From Caldilineaceae bacterium (lineage in GTDB: Bacteria > Chloroflexota > Anaerolineae > Caldilineales > Caldilineaceae), in contig JAHBVF010000020.1 of NCBI GenBank assembly GCA_019637685.1, forward strand, positions 58,251 to 122,250: 64,000 nucleotides of DNA. Direction: 5' to 3'. Position numbers and translations under genes: made by a program. The notes under the pieces were generated by a model. It worked only from the letters and a program-made list of their open reading frames with translations, did not search any database and was not told the origin of the DNA. This document shows positions 1 to 9,144 of the stretch, in pieces. Position 1 is the stretch's first letter, and every line of letters starts with the position of its first letter.

Positions 1-746
1 ATTGCGACATCGGTTGGGTGGCCTATGGTCTGAATTTTGCCATATTCATACCATATGGCCCGGTCACATACAGTTTGAACCGTGCCCAGATCGTGGGAGA
101 CAAAGAGCAGAGTGCCACCATCGCGCCGAAAATCCTGGATGGCGCTCATACATTTGTGTTGGAATGCCGCATCACCCACCGACAGAACCTCATCAACCAG
201 GAGCAAATCAGGTTTAGTGTGGATGGCGACAGCAAAGCCCAACCGTACATACATACCCGATGAATAATGCTTGATGGGCATATCAATGAATTCACCCAAT
301 TCGGAAAATTCGATGATTTCGTCAATACGCCCTTCGATTTCACGTCGATTCAAGCCATACATTGTACCGTTTAGATAGATATTCTCCCGCCCAGTCAAAT
401 CTCCATGAAAACCAGCTCCCAATTCAAGCAAAGCGGCAACCCGCCCACGAGTGATAATGTCACCGGACGTAGGCTCTAAAACACCGGCGATCAGCTTTAG
501 CAATGTACTTTTCCCCGAACCGTTGGGGCCGATAATCCCCAGACTTTCGCCTTTGGACATAGACAAAGAGACATCATTAAGGGGCCAGAATAGTTTCTTT
601 GTTGAATCGCCGCGCCGGTTGAAGAGAGCGATAAAAAGCTCTTGGAATGATCGTTGCTGCTCCTGACGCAACACAAAACGCTTGGATACATTTTGTACTT
701 CAACCAGTGGTTGTCCTTCCGAATAGGACTCTGTACGAATATACAT
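1..746 (-). CDS. Polysaccharide ABC exporter, ATP-binding subunit (partial, 3' end off the left edge)
   Basis: The ATPase of a two-component ABC exporter of the Wzt/TagH/RfbE type, which drives undecaprenyl-linked glycan out across the membrane. The frame is open from ATG 746 to the left edge (about 248 residues). It shows a Walker A GPNGSGKS, a C-loop YSSGM and a Walker B LLLVDE with the following H-loop FVSHD. The start ATG shares one base with the TGA of the permease gene (TGATG), so the two are translationally coupled. The missing 3' part would show whether a C-terminal carbohydrate-binding domain, as in Wzt, is present. The exact glycan cannot be told from the sequence. Base composition is more AT-rich than most of the window. 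Confidence 0.93.
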   Translation of the reverse strand, partial: MYIRTESYSEGQPLVEVQNVSKRFVLRQEQQRSFQELFIALFNRRGDSTKKLFWPLNDVSLSMSKGESLGIIGPNGSGKSTLLKLIAGVLEPTSGDIITRGRVAALLELGAGFHGDLTGRENIYLNGTMYGLNRREIEGRIDEIIEFSELGEFIDMPIKHYSSGMYVRLGFAVAIHTKPDLLLVDEVLSVGDAAFQHKCMSAIQDFRRDGGTLLFVSHDLGTVQTVCDRAIWYEYGKIQTIGHPTDVA

Positions 747-1627
747 CAAAGTTCCTCACCGAAATTCCCACTCACCTTATTGAAAACCCAATACCCCATG
801 AGCATCACAACAACCGAAGTTACTGCGGTTCGCAGGAAAAAGTCACCAGATGTGTATGTACCCAAGTACAGAATATCCCGGTACGTGTTCACAATCGAGG
901 CCATCGGATTGAGGATATTCATGAGCCGATGGACATCTAGCACCAGTCCGAATGCCTCATAGGCTTTGGGAAGAATATCTATTGGATAGAATACAGGTGT
1001 AAGAAAAAACCACGCCATCAAAACAACGTCCAGAATCATCGTCGTATCTCTGTAGTAGACATTGATGGCGCTTAAAAACAGGGAGACCCCGATGATAAAG
1101 CAGGTTTGCATTACAATGACAACAGGGAGAAGCCAAAGCTGTGGACTAAGAGGTATCCGAAAAACGATGAGCAGGACAAAAATTACCAACAGAGAGAGGA
1201 GAAAGTTGATCAATTGAGCTAACACAGCGGAGATGGGCAATATTTCGCGGGGAAAGTAGACCTTCTTCACGAGATTACTGTTGCCAATAACGCTACCAAC
1301 GCTGGATAAAACACCGGATGTAAAGTAGTTCCATGGCAACAGACCACACAACAAAAAAATAGGATAGGCTTGAATCTGGTTGTTGGGCATAATCAGCGTA
1401 AAGATAACCGTAAAAACAAGCATCATCAACAGGGGATTAAGCAAGCTCCACACAAACCCCAGAACGCTACTTTTGTATCGTCCCTTTAGTTCACGTACAA
1501 CCATATAATAGAGCAAATCCCGATACCGAGCTAGTTCTTGCCAACGCTGCCACATACTAATCTTTTGACGCACAGGGGGCGTATGTGTCATGGGACGCTT
1601 CACTGCATTCATCTGCAAAGCAGACAT
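746..1627 (-). CDS. ABC-2 type polysaccharide exporter permease
   Basis: A 293-residue ABC-2 membrane subunit of the Wzm/TagG family, partner of the ATPase encoded immediately downstream. About six hydrophobic segments follow a cytoplasmic N-terminus with the typical WQELARYRDLL and RELKGRYKSS motifs; the stretch NPLLMMLVFTVIF is the first membrane segment. AAGGAGG lies directly against ATG 1627; a second ATG (Met6, 1612) is the alternative start. Its TGA overlaps the ATPase ATG. With the glycosyltransferase, flippase and glycosidase-like genes upstream it forms a surface-glycan cluster. Confidence 0.93.
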   Translation of the reverse strand: MSALQMNAVKRPMTHTPPVRQKISMWQRWQELARYRDLLYYMVVRELKGRYKSSVLGFVWSLLNPLLMMLVFTVIFTLIMPNNQIQAYPIFLLCGLLPWNYFTSGVLSSVGSVIGNSNLVKKVYFPREILPISAVLAQLINFLLSLLVIFVLLIVFRIPLSPQLWLLPVVIVMQTCFIIGVSLFLSAINVYYRDTTMILDVVLMAWFFLTPVFYPIDILPKAYEAFGLVLDVHRLMNILNPMASIVNTYRDILYLGTYTSGDFFLRTAVTSVVVMLMGYWVFNKVSGNFGEEL

Positions 1628-1683
1628 CCTCCTTCATATATTGCCAGTGCATTCCTGTTGATAGACAAGAGATTTCTATTCCA

Positions 1684-1695
1684 CTGTCTAGACAG
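1684..1695. promoter_or_regulatory. 12-bp perfect palindrome upstream of the exporter genes
   Basis: CTGTCTAGACAG is a perfect palindrome 57 bp upstream of the permease start. It could be an operator or a chance palindrome; no protein is assigned. Confidence 0.25.
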
Positions 1696-1718
1696 CTTAG
1701 ACGCACCCAAAGAAATAG

Positions 1719-1804
1719 TTATCCACGAAGGGCACAAAGGATCGCCCAAAAGAGTAACAAGCGCTCTACACTTTGTAAAATTTCGTGTATCTTCGTGGAT
1801 AGCT
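1719..1804. repeat. Dispersed inverted repeat, CCACGAAG family
   Basis: Arms TATCCACGAAG (1720-1730) and CTTCGTGGATA (1791-1801) are perfect complements; one G-U pair extends the stem to about 14 bp. A second short complement, ACAAAG/CTTTGT, lies inside. The same word CCACGAAG occurs in the hairpin at 30172-30235, so this looks like one copy of a dispersed intergenic palindrome. The rest of 1628-1892 shows no gene. Confidence 0.55.
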
Positions 1805-1892
1805 AAAATCCTGGAATGGTCTTAAGTAATCGCTGTTTCGTTTCTGGTCAATGGAATGCACTGCTTACAAACAGTTTGGGACCCTCAGTGAA

Positions 1893-3224
1893 TTAATAGG
1901 GTTTTTTCGACAGTTGACTCATGTGCTGGAGAGAATACTCACGAAAGGCTTTGCCCGTCGCTGTGATCTCCAGAGTGTCTGGATCGAATAGGTAGTGATA
2001 TTTATTGAAATCAATTTTATAATCCAGACTGAACCATACCCAACGCTGTACAAGCCGACAATCATCCGCTGTATAACCAAGAGAGCAGTCCGCTGTATTC
2101 AGAAAATAATCAAAAGTATCAAGCATAAAATTGATAGGAGTTTGGGAATCTTCGTCTGGAATTCCCAGCATCCAATTATGATAAAGTACACCATACTCAG
2201 TAATAATCAACGGTTTCTCCTGTTGACCTCGCTCTTTCATCCAGCGACGAAAATCCCGGATTTGTTTGTCAAAGATAGTCATATCAATGTGTTGAGGATG
2301 GGGTAACGGTCCAAAATCGTATTCTCCGACGATTGCTGTGCTTCCAGGTGGAATACTTGCCCCCCACTCATCTAACTTCTCGCGTAAAATGAATGCATGG
2401 GTATTCCATACATCTACAGGCATTGCCACCCCGTAGAGCAATTGATACGTATCCCAAACTTTGGTGAGATATTCAAGCCGTAAAGGCGTCGGCTGCACAA
2501 TGCCCCCAATTGCAACTTTTGCCACTGGATCCGCATCCTTAATCAAGGTGTATAGCTCATGATAGGCTACAGCGTACAACTCTGGGAGCATTTCATCTTG
2601 TTGGCTGCCAAACCAATCCATGCGATCCATTTCATTGCCAAGGAGCCACAGCGAACCCGGATTAGCAGCCGCGTTCGCTGCAATTTCTGTAGCACTGGGC
2701 CTATAAGTGTAGCTGTAGGGAACGGTATATGGACAAACGATACGATCTGGATTCGTCCCATTCGGACACTCGAGGTCCTGGTGTAACCGAATCATCTGGG
2801 CGTATTCCATACCCGCAGGCCGCACAGGTACAAGATTGGCGCTCCAATTAAGATACCAGCCAGCCCGCAGGGATTCAATCTCTGGATAACGAGTGATCGT
2901 TCCCTGAGTTTGGCCAAAACCCAAGCGCGTACTCAGTTGCACCTGTCTGGATACCAAAGGGATGAACAATGTATTCGTCGTAGATACAGGGTCAGCACTC
3001 ACCACCGGTAAGTTGACAGTAGTTGAGGAAGGCTCTGTACTTTCCGCCCCTGGTACCTCCATCTCCCAGGCCGGCAGGTTCTCATTCCTGGACTTACCGC
3101 TTGCCTCCGCAGACAGTGGCTCCACCATCGAGCCGGAAATGACAAGTAGTGCAATTAACAGCCCAATACCAATGCCTATCAGCGAGAAAATCTTTGGTTG
3201 TGCTACTGCAATTGGTTTACCCAT
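1893..3224 (-). CDS. Secreted glycoside-hydrolase-like protein (TIM-barrel type)
   Basis: 443 residues. One N-terminal hydrophobic segment (about 14-32, LIGIGIGLLIALLVISG) acts as signal peptide or anchor, followed by a Ser/Thr-rich linker to about residue 95. The globular part looks like a clan-A glycosidase: LLGNEMDRMDW carries a candidate acid/base Glu and LIITEYGVLYHN a candidate nucleophile Glu, each at the end of a predicted beta strand. The substrate cannot be named. It lies between the GT4 gene and the ABC exporter on the same strand, so a role in trimming or anchoring the exported glycan is an inference. Codon use is AT-richer than downstream genes. Confidence 0.7.
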   Translation of the reverse strand: MGKPIAVAQPKIFSLIGIGIGLLIALLVISGSMVEPLSAEASGKSRNENLPAWEMEVPGAESTEPSSTTVNLPVVSADPVSTTNTLFIPLVSRQVQLSTRLGFGQTQGTITRYPEIESLRAGWYLNWSANLVPVRPAGMEYAQMIRLHQDLECPNGTNPDRIVCPYTVPYSYTYRPSATEIAANAAANPGSLWLLGNEMDRMDWFGSQQDEMLPELYAVAYHELYTLIKDADPVAKVAIGGIVQPTPLRLEYLTKVWDTYQLLYGVAMPVDVWNTHAFILREKLDEWGASIPPGSTAIVGEYDFGPLPHPQHIDMTIFDKQIRDFRRWMKERGQQEKPLIITEYGVLYHNWMLGIPDEDSQTPINFMLDTFDYFLNTADCSLGYTADDCRLVQRWVWFSLDYKIDFNKYHYLFDPDTLEITATGKAFREYSLQHMSQLSKKPY

Positions 3225-3282
3225 AAGTATCTACATTTCTCCCACCTGGAACGCAAAGGCACAGTTTATGAAAATCCTATGA

Positions 3283-4593
3283 TCAATAACCAGCAAACCA
3301 GAAGTTTCGCTGTTTTTGTCTTGGTAGTCGGGGTGATACGAGCGAAATATAAGTCTGAACCACCAGAGATCCAGACCCATTCCAGCTATATTGCGTCATG
3401 CTACGCCGGCGCAGACGAGCAGACCTTGCACGACATTGGGTTCGATCTTCGCCGCACTCAGACAACAATTTTTGTAGACACTCCGCCAAACTCTCCACAT
3501 CTCCCCGCCGGGCAAAGACGCCATCCAAACCCAAGTATTCCCGCGCCACCGGTGTATCAAAGGCTACGGTGGGCAGCCCCACGGCCATATAATTGAGCAG
3601 TTTGCCCGCGCCTTCCGTTGTGCTCAGTTTTGGAGCCACCGCGATATCGCCCAGGGCCAGGTATTTCGGTGCATCTGCATAGGGAATCCGCCCGGTCATT
3701 GTCACAAAATCGCCAATTCCCAACGCCTGTGCTTCTTGGCGGTAAATGGCTTCACCGGGAAAACCCATCAACAGCAGATGCACATCAGGCCGTTTCTCTA
3801 CGATTATTTGCAACGCCCGCAGCAAATGGCTGGTTCCCTGATGTTCGGCCAGCAACCCCAAATAGACGATCAGACGCCGCCCGTCGGGGATGCCCAAACT
3901 TCGCCGCAAACCGTCCAGTTCCCCCGGCGCATAGGTGCTGGCCGGGCGGAAAACATCCCCATTGACCGAGTCGGGCAAAGTCTGCACCTGCTCTGGTCTA
4001 CAGCCAAAACGCTCCACCAGCAGACGCTGGGCATTGGTGGTGCTGGTCAGAACCGCGTGGGCCGAACGGTTGATCCAGGTTTCCAGCCGCAGCAACGGCG
4101 CAAAGAAGCGGCTCTTCTCGCTCAAAAACTTGTGGTCCTGCATCTCAGCCGTCAGACTGCCCTGAAAGTCAAAGACCACAGGAATTCGGAAAAGACGCCC
4201 CAGAATCAACCCAATCAGCGCGCCCTCGTGCAAATGGGCGTGGATCACATCAAAACGTTCGCGCAGCATAACTTCCAGAGTTTTCAGCCCCAGCAGTGCA
4301 TCGAACGCAATTTTGTGGCGGCTCGATCCTACCTCATATTCCCGCCGCCAGGGAATAGGCAATGTACGCCGTATATCCAGCCCGGGCACGTCGTTGCCAT
4401 TGCGATAGGTGACAATAGTGACCTGATGGCCCATTTTCTGCAGGATGCGGGCCTCTTCCAGAATGCGCACATGACAGCCGTAGTCGGCGAAAAAGCTGGT
4501 CGGAGCGATCATCAAAACCCGGAAACTGCGAGTTTCCAGAGTCTCGTTTTCTGTGGGTTTCGTCAATCCCTGCTCACTGCCTTTGGAGGCCAT
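3283..4593 (-). CDS. GT4-family glycosyltransferase
   Basis: 436 residues, retaining GT-B glycosyltransferase that probably adds a sugar from a nucleotide-sugar donor to a lipid-linked glycan on the cytoplasmic face. The N-terminal Rossmann domain opens with RVLMIAPTSFFADYGC, where GT4 enzymes have a Gly-rich acceptor loop. The donor domain has VYLGLLAEHQG and, near residue 327, EGAGKLLNYMAVGLP, the GT4 EG.G..(8).A.G.P signature. ATG 4593 was chosen because homology-like sequence begins shortly after it; the frame stays open upstream for about 460 codons, but that part only shadows the flippase gene. The C-terminal tail is very basic. Confidence 0.9.
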   Translation of the reverse strand: MASKGSEQGLTKPTENETLETRSFRVLMIAPTSFFADYGCHVRILEEARILQKMGHQVTIVTYRNGNDVPGLDIRRTLPIPWRREYEVGSSRHKIAFDALLGLKTLEVMLRERFDVIHAHLHEGALIGLILGRLFRIPVVFDFQGSLTAEMQDHKFLSEKSRFFAPLLRLETWINRSAHAVLTSTTNAQRLLVERFGCRPEQVQTLPDSVNGDVFRPASTYAPGELDGLRRSLGIPDGRRLIVYLGLLAEHQGTSHLLRALQIIVEKRPDVHLLLMGFPGEAIYRQEAQALGIGDFVTMTGRIPYADAPKYLALGDIAVAPKLSTTEGAGKLLNYMAVGLPTVAFDTPVAREYLGLDGVFARRGDVESLAECLQKLLSECGEDRTQCRARSARLRRRSMTQYSWNGSGSLVVQTYISLVSPRLPRQKQRNFWFAGY

Positions 4594-4670
4594 CGGCCCA
4601 TTCCCTTTCCCCAGACGTGGCAAATCAAGTCCCCATTGTAGCGGATAGACGACCACAGGGCCAAACCCTT

Positions 4671-6176
4671 TTAGCGGCGCAAGGCATTGCGAAAGAGAAC
4701 GATATCCGCGCCCGATAGCACGCCCCCCTGCCAAACCACCGCAATATAGAGAAGTCCGCCCACCAACAGCGGGACAGGCCAAAAAAACGGCCAGGGAGAA
4801 AAAGCTCCGACCGCTGTCTGGCCCAGCGCCCCGATCAGCGTAGCCAGGAGCAAGAGTGGCAAGCCGCGGGGCAGACCCGCGGGCACAGCCATCCGCCGGA
4901 GCAGAAACAGCCCAACCAGCGCGCTGGCACTGATTGCGGCCACCATTGCCAGCGCCGCGCCCCACGCCTGCCAGTGGGTAGTCAGCACCGGCAGCAGAGA
5001 AAGGGCCACGCCGATATGGGTTCCAGCAATCAGCAGACTGCCCCGGGGCTGCTTTTCCACCAGCAACAGATTGACCGCGTAGGTGGCAACAAGGAAAATG
5101 GGGGCAGCCCAGATCAGCACGCCATACGCGCTCAACGCGGCCGCGTGATCTTCCCCCCCATAGACAATGCCCAACAGCCAATCCGCAGCCCCACCGCCCA
5201 GGGCCGCTGCCGGCAGAAACGCCAGCAGACCGAAACGGATGGACAACGCAGACAGCCGCCGGTATTGATCCTCGGCCTGCACCCGCAGACGGCTGAATGT
5301 GGGATAGAGGGATTGCCACCAGGTCTGGGCCAGAATAATCAACACCCGCACGATCAGATAGGCCGCGCTGTAGATGCCCGTGACCGTCTCCCCGGCAAAG
5401 ACGCTGAGCAGCAGAATGTCCAGGCGATGCAGCAGCACATTGGCCAAGGCCAGACCGTAGAAAGGGCGGGCCTGGCCCCACAGAGCAACCACAGCCCCGA
5501 CGACATTCTGCGTCGGATGCCCCCCCTTTGCCCCCAACAGCCTGCTTTGGCGCAGCAACCACAGACAGACAACCGCCGAGGCTGCCTGGGTGGCAATAAT
5601 GACAACTGAAAGGGCAATCACATCGCCCCCCTGCCACAGGACAATCAGACTGGCAGCCACAATCAGTGTATTGATCGCCACCTCTACGCCCATCACCAGT
5701 TCCATACGTTCGCTGGCCTGAAAGAGCGTTTCGCAGACCGAAGTGATGGCAAAAAGGGGCAAAGAAGCCGTGATAAGGAGCAGGGCAAGACGGGTGTCCG
5801 GCTGATAGGGCAGAATGGCTGTCAGCCCAAAGACACCGGCCCAAATGAGAAAGGCCGCTGTGATCTGGGCGGCGAGTGCGGTCTGAAAAGCGGCGCGGCG
5901 ATGCTCCGGATGGCGGGCCAAATCCCGCACCAGCAGTTGGGGTAGCCCCAATTCGCTGAGAATTTGGCAGACATTCAGCCAAGCCAGAGCCGTGGCGTAT
6001 TGTCCCAATCCCTGTGCGCCCAACAGCCGGGCAATTACCAATTGCAGAACGAAGCTGATGCCAATCCGCCAGAGGCTGGAAGTTGCCAGCGCGCCCGTAT
6101 TGAGAACAATACGCCGGTCGGTGCGGGATGTGGCGGTCTGCGCGTGGAGAGGGGTAGCGTCGGCGGGTGCGGTCAT
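4671..6176 (-). CDS. Polysaccharide flippase, Wzx/MATE-like (oligosaccharide_flip superfamily)
   Basis: 501 residues with about 12-14 hydrophobic helices. The N-terminal block SLWRIGISFVLQLVIARLLG followed by GLGQYATALAW is the usual opening of polysaccharide-biosynthesis flippases. It would turn lipid-linked oligosaccharide to the outer face. Start ATG 6176 (MTAPADA) was preferred to an in-frame ATG at 6251 because the extra 25 residues are read from a repeat-rich stretch. It shares a strand and a 77-nt gap with the GT4 gene. The combination of a flippase and an ABC exporter in one cluster suggests two glycans or two steps; the sequence does not decide. Confidence 0.92.
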   Translation of the reverse strand: MTAPADATPLHAQTATSRTDRRIVLNTGALATSSLWRIGISFVLQLVIARLLGAQGLGQYATALAWLNVCQILSELGLPQLLVRDLARHPEHRRAAFQTALAAQITAAFLIWAGVFGLTAILPYQPDTRLALLLITASLPLFAITSVCETLFQASERMELVMGVEVAINTLIVAASLIVLWQGGDVIALSVVIIATQAASAVVCLWLLRQSRLLGAKGGHPTQNVVGAVVALWGQARPFYGLALANVLLHRLDILLLSVFAGETVTGIYSAAYLIVRVLIILAQTWWQSLYPTFSRLRVQAEDQYRRLSALSIRFGLLAFLPAAALGGGAADWLLGIVYGGEDHAAALSAYGVLIWAAPIFLVATYAVNLLLVEKQPRGSLLIAGTHIGVALSLLPVLTTHWQAWGAALAMVAAISASALVGLFLLRRMAVPAGLPRGLPLLLLATLIGALGQTAVGAFSPWPFFWPVPLLVGGLLYIAVVWQGGVLSGADIVLFRNALRR

Positions 6177-6204
6177 AGGCGGAATTGTAGCATTGCCCCA
6201 GGAG

Positions 6205-6290
6205 AAATGTGAAACGGTACGCGCGGGATCGACAGCGATCTCACGTTTCACCTTTCACGCCTTACCTTTCACGCTTCACCTTTCCGGTCA
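6205..6290. repeat. GTGAAACG/CGTTTCAC palindromic heptamer repeat, copy 1
   Basis: GTGAAACG at 6209-6216 is complemented by CGTTTCAC at 6244-6251, followed by further TTTCACG/CTTTCAC heptamers to about 6285. The core AGCGATCTCACGTTT is identical to that in copy 2 near 9175-9189. The end of the 6262-6801 gene (VKRER, stop) is read from this repeat. Confidence 0.6.
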
Positions 6291-6801
6291 GTACAAAGAC
6301 CCACAGATTCTCCCGCCGGTACAATCTGTGCCGCCACACAAACCAGCCCAGAGCCAGCAGTCCGCCCAGTTCCCACCCCCACAGTTCGGGCCGCCGGGTG
6401 AAGGCGTACCAATAGGCCCAGCCGATCTTCTCCTGCTCGGACCCGCGCTTGCCCCAGACGTGGAAACGCCAGCCCCGCAAGGGCCAGTAGAAAGTGTCCC
6501 GGTAGTGCCAGAGCCGGTCTAACAGCGCGTGGCCGCCATAGGCCAGGGCATAGACCAGCCCAATCGTCCCCCGCAGCCCCAGCCAGAGAACGAGCAAAAA
6601 TGACCAGAGGGTATGGGCGAAGAGGACCGCCGATTTATACTTTTTGTAGAAATAGGCCAGCGCCAGGGGTTTGTCGAAGAGGTCCGGCCCGGCCGCGGCC
6701 AAAGCCACCAGCCGGTAGTCCGCGTCAGGCGCAAAATCGAGATGTTCCTGGGCCAGACTCAGCGCGGCCCAAGTATAAGCGATGTGGGATTGAGGGAGCA
6801 T
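6262..6801 (-). CDS. Small membrane protein of the metal-dependent hydrolase type (PF00882/YdjM-like)
   Basis: 179 residues. The N-terminal MLPQSHIAYTWAAL, the Asp/Pro pair in GPDLFDKP and the later YGGHALLDRLWHYRD give the His/Asp pattern of zinc-dependent phospholipase C and YdjM/DUF457 membrane hydrolases. Two or three hydrophobic helices follow. The catalytic role is inferred from motif order only. The C-terminal residues and stop codon lie in the GTGAAAC-family repeat, so the natural C-terminus may have been changed by that insertion. Upstream is the GGGAATT heptamer array. Confidence 0.65.
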   Translation of the reverse strand: MLPQSHIAYTWAALSLAQEHLDFAPDADYRLVALAAAGPDLFDKPLALAYFYKKYKSAVLFAHTLWSFLLVLWLGLRGTIGLVYALAYGGHALLDRLWHYRDTFYWPLRGWRFHVWGKRGSEQEKIGWAYWYAFTRRPELWGWELGGLLALGWFVWRHRLYRRENLWVFVLTGKVKRER

Positions 6802-6805
6802 AGGG

Positions 6806-6912
6806 ATTAGGAATTGGGGATTGGGGATTGGGAATTAGGCATCGGGAATTGGGAATTGGGAATTAGGCATCGGGAATTGGGAATTGGGAATTGGGGATTA
6901 GGGACTGGGAAT
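6806..6912. repeat. GGGAATT heptamer tandem array
   Basis: The gap between the hydrolase-like gene and the nucleoside permease is almost wholly made of 7-nt units GGGAATT, GGGGATT and GGGATTA, interrupted twice by the unit AGGCATC, giving a higher-order period near 21 or 28 bp. It resembles the short tandemly repeated repetitive (STRR) heptamers known from cyanobacteria. There are no unique spacers, so it is not a CRISPR array. No promoter is evident in it. Confidence 0.85.
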
Positions 6913-6926
6913 TTGACGGACTCCAG

Positions 6927-7892
6927 TTATAATCCTCTCTCTCCCCGCACATACGGCTCGCCCAGCGCGGCCGGCGCGCCCAGCCGTTTGCGGGCCGCGG
7001 CCCGGGAGCCGATCATCAGGGCGAGGATTGTGAGGAGATAGGGGGCCATTTGTAGAAAGAAGCCGAAGTTGGAGTTGATAAAGAGCGGGTTGGTGAAGCC
7101 AAGCAGCATCCGCGGCCCTTGCAGGTCCAGGATGGCCCGACGCAATGCGCCGAACAGATAGGCCCCCAGCGCGGCCCGCCAGGGATTCCACTGGGCGAAG
7201 ATGACCAGCCCGATAGCGATCCAGCCCTGGCCGGATGTGGTCTGGGCGCTGTACCAGCCCGGCGAAACCGAAAGGCTAATCGTCGCGCCGGCCAGCCCGG
7301 CCAGACAGCCCCCCACAAAGACGTACAGATAGCGGGTGCGATAGACATCAATGCCCATCGTATCCGCGGCCGCGGGCTTTTCGCCCACCGCGCGCAGATG
7401 CAGACCGGGCCGGGTCTTGTGGATGTAATACCAGACCAGCGGCGTGAATAGGTAGCCGAAATAGACCAGTGGGCTGTGGTCCGCAAAGAAGGCTGGTCCA
7501 AAGAAAGGAATCGCGGCCAGCCCCGGAATATCCACATCCGGGATCAGCGCGACTGTCTGGCCGGTCAGCCCGTTGCCCAGCACCAGCGCCAGCCCCGTGC
7601 CCAGAAATGTCAGCGAAAGACCGCTCACCACCTGATCGGCCTGGAAGTGGATGGTCACCAATCCGTGGGCCAGACTGAGTGCACCCCCAGCCAGCAGCGC
7701 CGCCAGCAGCCCCAGCCAGGGATTGCCCGTGGCCAGCGCGGTGCCAAAACCGGCCATCGCGCCCAGGAGCATCATTCCTTCCACGCCCAGATTGAGAATA
7801 CCCGCCCGCTCGGACAGGATTTCGCCGATGCCCGCAAAGAGCAGAATTGTGCCGGTTGCCAGCCCCGCGTGCAGGATAATTTCCAGATTCAT
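6927..7892 (-). CDS. nupQ: Nucleoside-type ABC importer, inner membrane permease 2
   Basis: 321 residues, BPD_transp_2 family, as in NupQ/YufQ and the PnrE-type permeases of BMP-dependent nucleoside importers. The conserved block [18 protein letters not shown] lies at about 30-47, and eight or so hydrophobic helices follow. ATG 7892 ([10 protein letters not shown]) was chosen over ATG 7934 because the extra 14 residues come from a dispersed repeat. It is the last gene of a four-gene importer unit on the minus strand. The symbol is by analogy with Bacillus; the substrate could be purine or pyrimidine nucleosides. Confidence 0.9.
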   Translation of the reverse strand: MNLEIILHAGLATGTILLFAGIGEILSERAGILNLGVEGMMLLGAMAGFGTALATGNPWLGLLAALLAGGALSLAHGLVTIHFQADQVVSGLSLTFLGTGLALVLGNGLTGQTVALIPDVDIPGLAAIPFFGPAFFADHSPLVYFGYLFTPLVWYYIHKTRPGLHLRAVGEKPAAADTMGIDVYRTRYLYVFVGGCLAGLAGATISLSVSPGWYSAQTTSGQGWIAIGLVIFAQWNPWRAALGAYLFGALRRAILDLQGPRMLLGFTNPLFINSNFGFFLQMAPYLLTILALMIGSRAAARKRLGAPAALGEPYVRGERGL

Positions 7893-7904
7893 AGGGCGGC
7901 TCCC

Positions 7905-7995
7905 GTAAGCGCTTTTTGAGCCACTGATAAACACTGATAAACGCGGATAGTTCTCTGGTTTTTCTCTGCGTCTCTGCGCCTTTGCGGGAGAATCT
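7905..7995. repeat. Dispersed GATAAAC/CTCTGCG repeat between the two permease genes
   Basis: CCACTGATAAACACTGATAA followed by ACGCGGATAG, and then TCTCTGCG-type units (7958-7983), fill the 121-nt gap inside the importer operon. The words match the repeats at 47800-47835 and 63835-64000. Confidence 0.6.
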
Positions 7996-8013
7996 CCGTT
8001 TTATGTAGTCGTA

Positions 8014-9123
8014 TCATACGGCTTCCTCCACCGGCGCGGTGCGGATCAGACGCACGTTGTAGCGCAACAGTACATCGCTGCTGATGACCGCGAAGAGGAC
8101 GAAGCCCTGGATCATCTGGGAAATGCCCGACGGCTGCACCTCCCGCCCGGCCACAATCAGCGCGCCAAAGAGAATGGCGACGAGAATCACAGCAAAGGGA
8201 TTCAACTTTGCCAGCCAGGCCACAATAATGCCCGTGAAGCCGTAGCCCGGCGAGATGCGCTCCTGCAAGCGATGGACGACACCGCTCACCTCTGCCATCC
8301 CGGCCAGGCCGGCCAGCGCGCCGGAGAACATCATCACCAACACGATATTGCGGGCGATGTTCAGCCCGGCATAGCGGGCCGCGTGGGGGTTGTCGCCGAT
8401 CAGCCGGATTTCGTAGCCCCAGCGGCTGCGGCTCAGCACCCACCAGACCACAATCGCGGCCACCAGCCCAAAGATCACCCCCAAATGGAGAGTAATGCCG
8501 GAAAAGGCACGATACTCTCTGGCGTAGTCGGAGAGACGGGGCAGCCAGGCTGTGCGTTCAAAGGTGGGCGTCATCTGAAACCCCCCGTCGCTCCAGCGAT
8601 CGAAGATCCAGAAATTGTTCCACAGGATCGCTACATAATTGAGCATCAGTGTGCTAATGATTTCGTTGACGTCAAATTTCGCCTTCAGATAGCCGGGAAT
8701 GAAACCCCACAGCGCGCCGCCGAGCATACCCATCACAACCATAGCGGTCAGCACCAGCCATTTGGGGCTGCCCGGCGGCACAATCGGAATCAACACAACT
8801 GTGCTGGCGAAGAATGCGCCCAGATAGAACTGCCCTTCTGCGCCGATATTCCACAGTTTCATTTTGAAGGCGACCGCGCAGGCCAGCCCCACCATAATCA
8901 GCGGCGTGGCTTTGACGATTGTGTCGGAGAACGCGGGCCAACTGCCAAAGGTGGCTTTGAAGAAGAATTGGTAGACGATCAGCGGGTTGGCCCCAATCAG
9001 CGCCAGAACAATCCCGCTGACAACGAAGGCAGCGATGACCGAACCAATCGACGTGGCCGCGGGCAGCCAGCCAGGGATTTCGTCGGTGCGTTTCTCAACG
9101 TAGAGTGCAAAAGGCAATCGCAT
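8014..9123 (-). CDS. nupP: Nucleoside-type ABC importer, inner membrane permease 1
   Basis: 369 residues, BPD_transp_2 family (NupP/YufP-like). KLWNIGAEGQFYLGAFFAS, at roughly 90-110, is the family signature matching NLGVEGMM in the partner permease. About ten hydrophobic helices. It sits between the ATPase gene (71-nt gap filled by a palindromic repeat) and the second permease. With that protein it should form the heterodimeric channel of the importer. Confidence 0.92.
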   Translation of the reverse strand: MRLPFALYVEKRTDEIPGWLPAATSIGSVIAAFVVSGIVLALIGANPLIVYQFFFKATFGSWPAFSDTIVKATPLIMVGLACAVAFKMKLWNIGAEGQFYLGAFFASTVVLIPIVPPGSPKWLVLTAMVVMGMLGGALWGFIPGYLKAKFDVNEIISTLMLNYVAILWNNFWIFDRWSDGGFQMTPTFERTAWLPRLSDYAREYRAFSGITLHLGVIFGLVAAIVVWWVLSRSRWGYEIRLIGDNPHAARYAGLNIARNIVLVMMFSGALAGLAGMAEVSGVVHRLQERISPGYGFTGIIVAWLAKLNPFAVILVAILFGALIVAGREVQPSGISQMIQGFVLFAVISSDVLLRYNVRLIRTAPVEEAV

Positions 9124-9144
9124 AGGCTTCCTCGTTCAGAGGAA

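Noticed and set aside
4594..5982. A long open minus-strand frame joined to the GT4 gene
   Set aside because: It overlaps the flippase gene in another frame, is poor in hydrophobic helices and rich in Gly/Arg/Cys of a shadow frame; the flippase frame is clearly the real one.
6803..6915. Repeat array as CRISPR
   Set aside because: Units are 7 nt, contiguous and without unique spacers; no cas genes are nearby.
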